A stretch of 64,000 bases of DNA from Anoplolepis gracilipes (Eukaryota; Arthropoda; Insecta; Hymenoptera; Formicidae), in the NCBI RefSeq assembly GCF_047496725.1, contig NC_132979.1, positions 1,753,501 through 1,817,500 of the forward strand, in the 5' to 3' direction. The notes beneath the pieces are model-generated. The model did no database searches, was not told the DNA's origin, and saw only the letters and a program-made list of their open reading frames with translations. A program made the position numbers and the translations under genes. This document shows positions 49,224 to 61,112 of this stretch, piece by piece (positions within the stretch are counted from its first letter, which is position 1; each line of letters starts with the position of its first letter).

Positions 49224-51436
49224 ATGGGATTTTTCGAAATACTGTGCGGCATTGCCGCTGTACTTTTCGGTGTGTATTATTATTTGACGTTAAACTTCGA
49301 TTTTTGGAAATCACGTGGCATTTGTGGCCCACAACCGGTACCAGGATTCGGTAATTTTAAAGACGTTATGCTTCTGAAAAAATCTCTGCCTGATTATTTG
49401 ATGGAAATATACAACAACTACAAAAATGAATCCATGGTTGGAATATTCATTAACAGAACACCCTTTCTTATTGTAAAAGATGCAGATATAATTAAGGATA
49501 TTCTTATCAAAGATTTTACCGTGTTTGCCGACAGAGGATTTCCCTTTCATGAAAAGGTATGAATATGAAAATATAAAACTATATTATAATATTGTATTAA
49601 GTATGTAATAAGTGTATGTTAAGTATATATAATATTATTCAATAACTTTGGCACATTTTTATATTTTTTGTGTGATAAATTATTGAAAATTACGAGATTT
49701 GTTTCAAATAATCTTGAGTAAGTTCTTACATAATCTTAAAGAATAAATTGTATTCTCTCTTTTGAATTGATCAATTTGTTTAATTATTATTTTGTGTTTA
49801 TTACAGTTAGATCCACTGTCACCACATCTTTTCGCTTTAGAACCCAAAAGATGGCGACCATTAAGGACAAGGCTGTCGCCCGTCTTTACATCTGGAAAAT
49901 TAAAAGAGATGTTCTCTTTGATATCGCAATGCGCCGTTCGACTTGAGCTATATGCAGAAAAACTAGCGAGTAAGAACGATCCTGTAGAATGTCGTGAATT
50001 GACGGCCAAGTATACGACCGATGTAATTGGTACCTGCGCCTTCGGCCTCGAGATGAACGCTTTGTCGATCGAAGACAGCGAATTCCGCAGAATGGGAAGA
50101 TTAATCTTTGCACCAACTCGTAGTAATATTATACGATACAGATTAACAGAATTTTTGCCGTGGCTTTGCGGTATACTGGGTTATATTCTACCGGTAACAG
50201 AGGTCACCAAATTTTTTAAACGCGCTGTAATAGAAACCATAGAATATAGAGATACGAATAATATTGTTAGGCATGATTTCATTGATACACTACGCGAATT
50301 AAGAAAACATCCAGATAAACTAGGCGATATCAGTAAGTAGATATTGGTTTTTATAAATATTTTTATCATGCGATTATTTCTTACAAAACAAAGTTATATG
50401 AAATGTCAGTTATCAAATATTAACAGTTAAATATAGATATATAAATATAATTTTTAATATAAATGGAGAAACAAAAATAAAAATATTTGTAACATGAAAA
50501 TGTTACATTTTAGATTTGACCGACAACTTGATAGCTGCTCAAGCATTCGTATTTTTCGCTGCCGGGTTTGAAACTTCAGCAACGACCATGAGTAACGCCT
50601 TTTACGAGTTGGCAATAAATCAAGAAATACAAGACAAGCTACGTGAAGAAATTGATGAAGAGTACATAAAACATAATGGCAATTTTACGTATGAGAACAT
50701 GAAAAAAATGAGTTATTTGGATAAAATTTTCAAAGGTACGTCAGTTGAAGAGACAATTTAGAAAAAAGATACGCTATTGATTTACAGGACAATATTATTA
50801 TATATTATATACTTTGTTGTTAATTTTCAATACAAATAAGAAATACATTTTTATAACTTTTATTAACGTTTCCTATTTCTTTTTCGTACAGAAACTTTAC
50901 GGAAATATCCGCCTATAGCAACGCTTACAAGAAAATCGACGTCGAGTTATACTTTTGATGGTACCAACGTTAATATACCAAAAGATCTAGATATATTGAT
51001 TCCCATTTATTCAATTCAACGAGACCCGGATATTTATCCGAAGCCTGATGTATTCGATCCAGAAAGATTTAGTGACGAACTTGTGCATACCAGAAACCCG
51101 ATGTTTTATCTACCTTTCGGCGATGGACCAAGAAATTGCATTGGTAAAGTGAAATAGATTTAAATATATATCTTTAATTTTCGTTCACTTTGATTTTATA
51201 ATAAGATTTTTTTCATTTGAAAAGCTTAAGTCTCTTTTTGTAATAATTATTTTTTATTTTTAGGGGCCCGCTTTGCTGTTCATCAGACAAAGATTGGACT
51301 CGTAACGATATTGCGAAATTATAAAGTCGAAACTTGCGAAAAAACGCCGATACCTTACGTAAACCATCCTAAGACGTTTATATTAACACCAATACATGGA
51401 ATATATTTGAAAATGAGTAAAATTAATCGATCTTAG
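49224..51436 (+). CDS. Cytochrome P450, CYP6 family (unit D)
   Basis: Exons 49224-49556, 49807-50332, 50514-50735, 50892-51143 and 51264-51436 encode 501 residues, with all the P450 landmarks of C. By hand count C and D differ at about 14 amino acids but at only about five synonymous sites. Seven replacements (199 Asp/Ile, 206 Ser/Arg, 222 Gly/Tyr, 225 Lys/Thr, 226 Gln/Glu, 241 Glu/Val, 258 Cys/Tyr) fall within 60 residues in the F-G helix region that forms substrate-recognition sites. This implies new substrate use after a recent duplication. The duplicated block covers about 44970-47463 and 48930-51436. Promoter block intact, without the MITE seen in C. Confidence 0.93.
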
Positions 51437-52477
51437 TTTACATTCGGTCTCTTTTTTCAAAGAATATTAGTCAAAGAAGAGAAAAATATATAGAATAATA
51501 ATAGCCATAATGATCATAAATTCAATTGAATCAATATTTTTTATTGATATCTTTCCATATCTTTGTGACGATATTTAATTAACAATTTGATTTAAAAGTG
51601 TAAAATATAATGGTCTGAAATGCAAACAAAATGATCAGCAGAATTTTAGATTGTTAAATTCAAATAATGGATATAATGTAATTCACATGAATATCAAGCT
51701 TTATTACATGTTTAAAAAATTATTTTTATTAAAATTCACTTTCAAAAAGCTATTTTTTCTTATTTATACAAAAAAGTTACCCGTAATTTAGTTAAAAAGA
51801 TATAAAAATTTAATTACTAGTTTAACATATCTGATATAATGTATAATATATATATTTCATTAAACAATATTAGACAATCAGATAGTTAATAAATATAATT
51901 ACCGAAAAATGATTGACAATTATCTTATGAATTGACTTTACGAATTGCATTGTAGCAAGCATACATATATTAACATATAGTACTCTTACAGTGTAGTGTC
52001 ATCAGTATGTATACATCATATATTAAGTATAATTAAGAAAGGTTATCTAATCAGTTAATTCTTCTCAGTTATGATTTGCAAAGTCATGTATTCAACATTT
52101 CACGCTTCAGATAAATCTTGATACTATATGTAATTTTAGCAATTCATCCTGACTCGCTTGCTTGCGCATTTCCTTGTGGTGGCGCGTATGTTTTATAATT
52201 TGATACATTCTGGCTTACAATAGCCAGTATTATTTTCACATTGCAAGTTGATCGGCTTGAAATAGCTGTGGATGCATCAGCTGCACAATTATCAATTACG
52301 TTACCGTCGCACTCAAGTACGTCTCATATTATACAAGTTCGTCATTATCTTATTTGAATGTTGCCTTTTTTAAGCTTTGCAAATTACGTAAAGCAAAATT
52401 AATATTTCAATCATTATTATACGAATAATAACATGTTGAAAAATAATAATTTCATAATGAATAAAATAACTAAATTA
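51437..52477. other. Upstream region of P450 E, homologous to that of F
   Basis: From about 51595 the sequence (GTGTAAAATATAAT, CAAATAATGGATATAATGTA and following) aligns with 58385 onward, upstream of F. It includes the promoter-like block at 52135-52320 (TTTATAATTT, TAGCCAGTATTATTT, AGCTGTGGATG). No gene seen. Confidence 0.5.
52135..52320 (+). promoter_or_regulatory. Conserved promoter-like block of P450 E
   Basis: AGCAATTCATCCTGACTCGC, TTTTATAATTTGATACATTC and AGCTGTGGATGCATCAGCTG align with the blocks of C, D and especially F. It lies 1.6 kb from the ATG because a repeat is inserted between block and leader. Confidence 0.45.
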
Positions 52478-52479
52478 AA

Positions 52480-53330
52480 GGCTCTCAATATTAATAAATA
52501 ATATAAATGAAACAAAATTAGACCATGAAGAGCCAACGCGGATATAAAGCGTGAAATAATTTTCAAAAAATAATTTAATTAATTATTTATTCTATATTCC
52601 AAATGTTTCGGACTCCTTTCGAGTCTTCTTTAGTGACTTAAAATTCAAAAAGAAACGATTCACATAAAACCAAAAAAACGCTTGAAATTTCCAGAGCAGT
52701 GCTATTAAATTAAATAAATCAGGTTTAATAATTATTAGATTTAACATGTTATTTTTTGATATGTGTCTTTTCACTATTATGAATCTTTTATTTTCGTGAT
52801 TATATATTTTGATGGCATTAAATGTTTCGAATTATTCGTTAATTTCTATCACTTTTATGTCGGTTATTCGTCTTGTCTCTGCTGTTCTTCCCGGTTCGAG
52901 TAAGTTGCCTTTGACTAATTATTCTAAATTTATTCTCATTTTAATTTTTGATAGTTGCAACATGTGCTGCTTGTTTCATTAAAGCACCTCTCCTTGCGTT
53001 TTGCATCGCTTAGTACGTTCTTACATTGAACATTCGTGAAAATCGGTTGAGAATAGGTTACGCTGCTTGCATAATGAGGCAAATGTATGCATATTAATTG
53101 TATTATTAGTTTTTATTACTTTTATTATTATTTACAATTTTATCTCATTCGATTGTTTTATATTTTAAGTCACTGAGGAAGGTCCGAAAGGAGTTCGAAA
53201 TGATTTGAAAAGTAGAATGAATAATTAATTGAATTATTATTTGAAAATTATTTCACGCCCTACACGCGCGTTGGCTCATCATTGTCTAATTTTGTTTTAT
53301 TTATATTATTCATAATGAATATTTTCGTAT
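52480..53330. repeat. Long-TIR repeat family, copy 3 (both arms present)
   Basis: The left arm (52480-52640: GGCTCTCAATATTA, GAAGAGCCAACGCG, GTGAAATAATTTTC, then TTTCGGACTCCTTTCGAG) is the inverse of the right arm (about 53165-53300: GTCCGAAAGGAGTTCGAAA, GAAAATTATTTCACGC, GCGTTGGCTCATCA). Between the arms lies the same middle as in the other copies. This is the clearest view of the family: about 0.85 kb with inverted ends over 120 bp long. Confidence 0.7.
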
Positions 53331-53903
53331 ACTGTGTCTTTTTCTCTCGCGAGAGAATATCTTCAATTCTCGCATTTTATGATCAAACTTGCGTGAAAAT
53401 CATCAATCACTTGCAAATAAAACATGACGATAATTTATTATCGATAAATGATAAATCAAAAAAACAAAAAATTTTTTATCATTAAATATAAACGATGACA
53501 TATCACTGTCAGTCGATAAACAACGATGTTAGTCATTTGATGCGTTTATAGTTCTGAGGTATTGGTGAACGATACTACTAATTTTATTACGTCGCATTAA
53601 TTGAGATTTATAATACACGACGAGTTTTCACCCAAAAAAAGTTTATGTTGTGATCTGTGTTTTGATTTTTTTCGCTTATGTATCACACATATAAGCGATC
53701 ATTTTAAAATCGATAAGAATCGATTAAAATTAGATAATTTTATCGATATCAGAGTTGACATAAATTTATGTTTCGTTAAATACGTATTTTAGTTATCACA
53801 AACTTATTTTGTTAAAGTTTTAAAACAAACTTTTTTGACGAAATACTATTTTTTCTTTTTTAGAAAATATCACTCGAGATAAGTGATTGTCAGCTGTAAA
53901 ACA

Positions 53904-56146
53904 ATGGGATCTTTTGAAATACTGTGCGGTATTGCTGTCGTATTTCTCGCTCTTTATTATTATCTTACATCGACTTACGATTTTTGGAAGTCGCGTGGCA
54001 TTCGTGGACCACAGCCGATACCAGGTTTTGGTAATTTTAAGGATGTTACGCTTAGTAAAAAATTCGAAGGTGAATATTTGAGTGAAGTATGTAACGAGTA
54101 CAAAGGTGAATCCATGATTGGAATATTCGTCAGGAGAACGCCCATTCTAATTGTAAAAGATCCAGAATTAATTAAAGATGTTCTTATCAAAGATTTTTCC
54201 AAGTTCGCCGACAGAGGATTTCCCATCAATGAAAAAGTATGTGCAAATATTTTTAATTGTATCATAATATTGAAATTATATAAATGTATTTCAATAACTT
54301 TATTACATTATTATATTTTTTCAATAATTAAAATTTTTAAAAAAACATGTTATTTATTTGTTTTAAAAAATTTCAAATTTCTTCACTCCAGTTTTTGTAA
54401 TTTAAGTAAAATATGTTTTTAAATTGAAATATTTACTGGATTATAATTATGTTTTTCATTATATTGCAGAATGCTCCGCCGTTGTCGCAACATCTTTTCG
54501 GTTTGGAACCTAAAAGATGGCGACCATTAAGGACAAGGCTGTCGCCTGTTTTTACATCCGGTAAACTAAAAGACATGTTCTCTTTAATATCAGAATGCGC
54601 CGATAATTTTGTACAATACACGGAAAAACTAGTGAGCAAAAACGAGCCTATAGAATGTCGCGAATTGACGGCAAAATATACGACCGATGTAATCGGTACT
54701 TGTGCTTTTGGTATCGAGATGAACGCTTTGACGGACGAAGACAGTGAATTTCGTAAAATGGGAAAATTGGTTTTTGCACCAACCTGGAAAAATATTCTAC
54801 GGGCGGGAGTAAGACAATCCCTACCATGGCTGTACAAGATAGTCAGTTCTATTTTACCAAAATCGGAAGTCGCCACATTTTTCACACGCGTTGTTGTAGA
54901 AACTATGGACTATAGAGAAAAGAATAATGTCAATAGAAACGATTTCATTGATATATTGCGCGAATTAAAACAAAATCCAGATAAAGTGGGCAATATTGGT
55001 AAGTAACGATTGTATGTTCTCAATAGTTTGCTCAGAATATTTTGTATAATGTGAGAATTTTTTAAACGAAAAATGATTTTTATAAGTTTGTGCAAAATAT
55101 TATATAAAATATTAGATTACTAATATATATTTATTGTTAAATAAGTATAAAATTTGTAATTTTTAATATGCAACGAAAAAAAGAATTATTTGTTAAAAGA
55201 AAATATAACATTTCAGAGATGACCGAAAACTTGATAGCTTCTCAAGCATTCGTATTTTTCCTTGCCGGCTTTGAAACTTCATCGGCGACCATGAGCCATG
55301 CGCTATACGAATTGGCATTAAATCCACAAATACAAGACAAACTACGAAAAGAAATTGACGAAGAGTACATTAAATATGGTAGTAATTTAGTGTATGAGAA
55401 CGTAAAAAATATGAATTACTTGGACAAAGTTTTCAAAGGTACGTCAGTCGAAGAAAAAAATTAATAGAATAATGATAAGTTGTTGATTTTCAGCATCATT
55501 ATAATATTAATAAATCATTACTAATTAATTTACATATATGTGCATTTCTAGAACTTATATTTCACAAATAATTCTCCAAATAATTTTTCTTTATTATACT
55601 TTAAATATATACAGAGACGTTACGGAAATATCCACCAGGATCAGCTCTTAGGAGACAATCAATGACAAGTTATACTTTCGATGGTACCAAACTTAATATA
55701 CCAGAAGGCCAAAAGGTATGGATTCCAATGTTTGCAATTCATCGAGATCCGGATATTTATCCAAACCCAGATGTTTTTGATCCAGAAAGATTTAGTGACG
55801 AGGCAGTAAAAACTAGACACGCGATGCATTATCTACCCTTTGGTGATGGACCTAGGAATTGCATCGGTAAAGTGAAATATGCGTAGATTTTAAATATTTC
55901 CTTCAAGTTCTGTTTGTACACAAATTTGTTTTAATCGAAAAACATTTTTTGTAATAATTATTTGTTTTATTTTCAGGTGCCCGCTTCGCTGTTTATCAGA
56001 CAAAGATTGGTCTTATAAAGATATTACGAAACTATAAAGTTGAAACTTGCGAAAAAACGACAATACCTTACGTAATTAATCCTAAAGCGCGCATATTAAC
56101 ACCAAAAGATGGAATACATTTAAGAATAATTAAAATTAAACTTTGA
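53904..56146 (+). CDS. Cytochrome P450, CYP6 family (unit E)
   Basis: Exons 53904-54236, 54470-54998, 55217-55438, 55615-55866 and 55977-56146 encode 501 residues. All P450 landmarks are present: W-R-P-L-R, L-A-G-F-E-T-S, E-T-L-R-K-Y-P-P, F-D-P-E-R-F and F-G-D-G-P-R-N-C-I-G. Exon 2 opens N-A-P-P-L-S-Q-H, one residue longer than in the other units. The 3' half from early exon 4 through at least 1.1 kb of sequence is about 99% identical to F (a dozen differences by eye), whereas exons 1 and 2 differ at about one residue in six. The start at M-G-S-F is favoured over an upstream in-frame ATG at 53883 because its position matches all paralogues. Confidence 0.93.
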
Positions 56147-59100
56147 CATTTTTCTCAAGAAAGTAAAAAAGTTATGTATAATATCTATAATATGTATGAA
56201 TTAGAATAATAATAGGCATTACTGTACCGATCGCATTAATACTTATTTTATTAAATATTGTTGTAATATTTCATGACAATATGAATTAATTACTTTTTAA
56301 TTTACATATTGTTACATGCAAGACTTTTATATAACGTAAACACCTTATATTATCTGTATGTGTCTGATATATATAATCTATTATATATATGTTAAGTTTT
56401 AATTTTAAAAACACATGTTACAAATTAAAAATAAAATATGTAAAGTATATACATATATAATATATTGGCAAATCATGATGTCAAATATTTTTAAATAAAA
56501 AATATATTTTTTGTTACAATAAAAATATGAATATATATTTTGTATAAATATTTGTTAGGCTTTCTGGAGATGACGACCGTACGGGAGAGAAGAGATGGCC
56601 AACGAAAAAATTCTAGGGTATTATACATCACATGACGATATCTTTTTATGTTTTTATTATCAGAACTCCAATAAAGTTATTTTGTTAATTATCAAGAGAT
56701 GAAATTAAAGCTTATGTTTAAATCAATTTTGAGGTTTTAATCATAAAGATTTTCAGTTGATACTCGAGATTTTTAAATCTCAATAATAGATCAATAATAG
56801 ACGAGTTCTTACTAGGCTTTGATCGGTAGGAATAACTAAGTGAAGTATGCCTAAGTGAATATCGATGGAATAGTATCACGCTTAGAGCTCTATAAAAAGT
56901 TTAACGATAAGTTTTAAATGTATAAAGTAATTAGTGAATTAGTTATTTAACATTAAAAAATGTAGCTAACAATAAGTTGTAGTTATAGATGGAGAAAAAA
57001 AAACACAATTAAGTTATTGTACCGGAAAATAAATGTAACTATAAACTTGTTACAAATAACGAGTTACTTTCTCTGCAAAAAATAATTTATGTTAAATTAT
57101 GTTAAATTATGTTTACCTTGTTTAAATTAGATATTGCGTATTTCTATTCCTCTACTGTCTTGTATACGCTTATCTAAGTATATGTAAGCATATCAATAAT
57201 AGAATATAGATATAAGCCTGCTTTTTCGCATGTATAATTTAAACATGACAATCCTTTTTTTAACACAATTTCACAACATTTCTCATAGCCTCGTAGCTGC
57301 TATAATATATTTTATAAACTTTATAAATTTGTGTTTAACGTACTCTTTTCTTTCTCTTTGTTAACGGTTTTGCACAAATATATACTTTTATACTTTAATC
57401 ATTAAATCACTATTTATTACTAAACATTGCAACGCAATATGAAACGTTATTTAACTACAAATTTAGGTAACTATTTGTATATCAGCATGCGATAAAAAGT
57501 GACAGCATTGTAGCTTCGATAATTTGGACTATTAATAGATGTAAAAATATATCTGCAACTTTTCTTGTTCTTCTCTCCTAATATAAATATTATTTATATT
57601 TTAGCGGAAATAAAGTTAAGAATTTAGATTCTGTAATATTTGAGATTTAAATTGATATAGAGAAAAACACAAATTTATTTGGGATATCTGTATATTTTTT
57701 TATTGTATATATTCAATTATAATTAATGTATTAAATAAAACATAGTAATGTTTACATTTCCAAACAAACAAATTATTTGATGCTAGAATCTTTAGTTTTA
57801 AGGATATTTAAAAATAATACTAAAATACTGATTATCAATAGAAAATCCTTAATTAAATAAGAAGCCAATAATTAAATTGCACTTTTGAAAATATTAAAGT
57901 AATTTTATCAAAACATCAATATATTATTAATGTATTAGTATATTAGTTTATAAAATTCATCATAATCTGAAAATACGTATATGGCAATGCAAAGAAGAAT
58001 AAACAGAAAAAAACTATTAAATCCGGCGATTCAATACATTACATACCATTTGAGTATATGTCCAAATATTGCATCAGTACTTATAAATAAATATTTAATT
58101 TATTTTAAATTAATTGTAAAATATAAAATTTACAGTTTCATAAAATTACTCTTTAATAACTTAATAATTTTAAAAATAATTTTATGCAAATAAATAAAAT
58201 TTTTTAAAGCAAACTAGATTATATGAAAAAATATAAAATATGTTTATTAAATAACAACCCCTTACGTATATTACTGTTTTGAAGTTTCTTAATTCAAGAA
58301 AAGTTAATTTTCTTTAAAATAAAGTATAGTAAACAGTAACCAAACGGTAAGTTGTAATATATATACATATGCGTGTGATGAAGTGTAAAATATAATACTA
58401 GATAAGTTTGAAATGCAAACAAAATGATCAACAGAATTTTAGATTAATGTATTCAAATAATGGATATAATGTAATCTTACTAAATATCATGCTTTATTAC
58501 ATTCTTAAAAAATCATTTTTATTAAAATTCATTTTCCAAGGGCTACTTTGTCTTATAATTATTATTATTTCTTATTATTTATACAAAAAAGTTGTCCGTA
58601 ATATTGTTAAAAAATATAAATATTTCATTATTAATTCAACACATATAATGATATAATGATATAATGTATAATATTTTATATTCCATTAAACAATCTTACA
58701 GAATCCGATAGTTAATAAATATAATTACCGAAAAATGATTCACAATTATCTTATGAATTGACTTTACGAATTGCGTTCTAGCGTGCACTCATATCAACAT
58801 ATATAGTACCAACTTGTAGTGTCATCAGTATACATAAGTAGGTATAATTAAAAAAAATTTATCTAATCAATTAATTCTTCGCATTATAATTTACAAAGTC
58901 ATGTATTTGATTTTTTGCGTATAAGATAAATTTTGATGATATAATTTCAACAATTTATCTTGACTTGTTTGCTCGCGCATTTCGTTGCGGTAAGGCGTAT
59001 GCCTTATAATTTGCTCTACTTTGGTTCACGATGGCTAGTATTATTTCTACATAGCAAGTCGGTCAGCTTGATATAGCTGTGGATGTATCAGCTGTACAGT

Positions 59101-59279
59101 TACCAATTACGTTACCGTTGCACTCAGGTACGTCTGAGATTAGACATGTTTGCTGCTGTCGTTTGAATGCTGCCTCTCTCAAGCTTTGCGTATTGCGTAA
59201 AGCGAAAATGATATTTTTAATATTATTATACAAATAATAACATTTTGAAAAATAATAATTTCCAACTAAATTAACTAAA
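56147..59279. other. Spacer between P450 E and F
   Basis: The first ~700 bp, including AGATGACGACCGTACGGGAG (56570s), recurs after F. At about 57010-57070, GTTACAAATAACGAGTTACT recalls a worn hAT end. The rest to 58380 is AT-rich with nothing recognised. From 58385 on it mirrors the region upstream of E and includes the promoter-like block of F. Confidence 0.5.
58948..59170 (+). promoter_or_regulatory. Conserved promoter-like block of P450 F
   Basis: AACAATTTATCTTGACTTG, CCTTATAATTTGCTCTACTT, TGGCTAGTATTATTTC and AGCTGTGGATGTATCAGCTG correspond to the block of E. It lies 2.1 kb upstream of the ATG, again with a long-TIR repeat in between. Confidence 0.45.
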
Positions 59280-60115
59280 TCAAAAGCTCTCGATATTACT
59301 AAATAATAAAATTTAAAAAAATTAAACAATGAAGAGCCGACGCGCATGAGGTAATTTCAAACGATAACTCAATTAATTATTGCTAGTCATCTATCGTTAA
59401 ATCATGTTTTTAATTTTGACGACATTGAAATCTTGAATGAGGAACCGTTTTTGGAAAAAAGATTAATATCTAAGATAATTCGTATAACACGTCAAAAAAA
59501 TGCCTTAAATCTTCAGAACGATACTGTAAAATTGAACAAATTATGTTTGACAATTATTTACAGCCTTTCGAAGATTTAACATAATATTGTTCTGATACGT
59601 GTCTTTTATATATTCGAATCTATTGTTTTGTGGTCTGTGTTTTTTGATATTGAAAGTTTATTCGAATTGCTCGAATTCCATCAGTTATAAGTCGGTTGTT
59701 CGTCTTGTCTTTGCCGTTCTCCTCGGTCTGGGTAAGTTGCTTTTGGTTCATTTAATCAATATTTTAAATTTTATTTTTGACAATTTACAAATATTCTTTA
59801 CTTTTATTAGTGCCTCTCTTCTTACGTCTGGTATCGTTTTGGGAAGCTTCTTACATTAGATATTCGTGGGAATCGGCTGAGACAAGTTACGTTATAAACA
59901 TCTTGATCAGAAAGTATGTATTGTAATTTTATTATCATGTTCCTGTACTATTATTGTTGTTTCTATTTTATTTTATATGATGTTTTATTTTAAGTCACTG
60001 AAAAAGGTTCGAAAGGAGGCCGAAACATATAGAGCATGAATAAATAATTAATTGAATAATCGATTGAAATTACTTTACGCTCTACACCCGTATTGGCTCT
60101 TTATCGCCTAATAAG
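59280..60115. repeat. Long-TIR repeat family, copy 4
   Basis: The left arm (AAAGCTCTCGATATTACTAA, GAAGAGCCGACGCGC) and right arm (AATAATTAATTGAATAATCG, TTACTTTACGCTC, TTGGCTCTTTATCG) are inverted. The middle matches the other copies, but the minus-strand Cys-rich frame has decayed with stops. It lies at the same place relative to P450 F as copy 3 does to E, so it was probably copied with the gene. Confidence 0.65.
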
Positions 60116-61112
60116 ATTAATTTTATTAATAAGATTAATTTATTCAAAATGAATGTTTTTTTATACTCTGTTTCTTTCTCTCTCTTAACAATATCTTCAA
60201 TTCTAACATTTCATAATCAGATAAAAACATGTGTCTTATCGATAGATAATAGATCGAATAAAGTGACGCTTTTTTTAATCACAATATCAACGTTAACATA
60301 TCACTGTCAGTCGATAAAGGTTCTGAGGTAATGCTGGTAATCGATACTAATGATTTTATTACATTACATTAACTGGGATTTGTAACACACGACGAGTTGC
60401 ATTCAATATTGACGCACATTTTTTAATTCTTTTATACAAAATATCCTTTCTACACAGTACGATAGTTGATTGTTTTTTCTATCTGTAAGGAATCCGTTCG
60501 TTTCTGTCGCCTACTTTATCTCTAATCTGCTTCGTTAGACTTCGATGCGATAAATTTCAGCCAAATGCGCATAGAATTTTTTTCTTTATTTAAATATAAT
60601 AGAGTATAAAGACAAGTAATTTTTTTATGACACGAAATAGATCATAAGATTATGTGTATATATTAAAATCACAAAATAGAATCTTATTTATTGGTACTGG
60701 TCGCTGAATTAAATATTGGCAATTTTTTAAACAAAAATAATTTTCATGATGTCATTGTTTGAGCACATTACATTTCACCAAGCTATATCATTTTTTTCAA
60801 CAATTTGCAAACATTTATTTCGCATCCTTTCTGAAAAAAGTTTTTATATTGTGATTTGATTTTGATTTTTTCCGATTGTTTATGTATCACACATATAAGC
60901 GATCATTTTGATATCGATAAGGCTTGATTAAAATTAATTTTATAGATATCAGAGTTGGCATAAATTTGTATATTTTATTAAACATATGTTTTTGAATTGT
61001 GTGTTATCAAACTTGTTTTGTTAAAGTTTTAAAACAAACTTTTTTGACGAAATACTATTTTTTCTTTTTTAGGAAATATCACTCGAGATAAGTGATTGTC
61101 AGCTGTAAAACA

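Noticed and set aside
36661..55095. Several 60-150-codon minus-strand frames repeated at each P450
   Set aside because: All are antisense readings of P450 exon 2 or 1 and recur only because the exons are paralogous.
56550..56650. GC-richer AGATGACGACCGTACGGG segment considered as an RNA gene
   Set aside because: It occurs after both E and F only because the flank is duplicated. No tRNA, rRNA or snRNA pattern was found in it.
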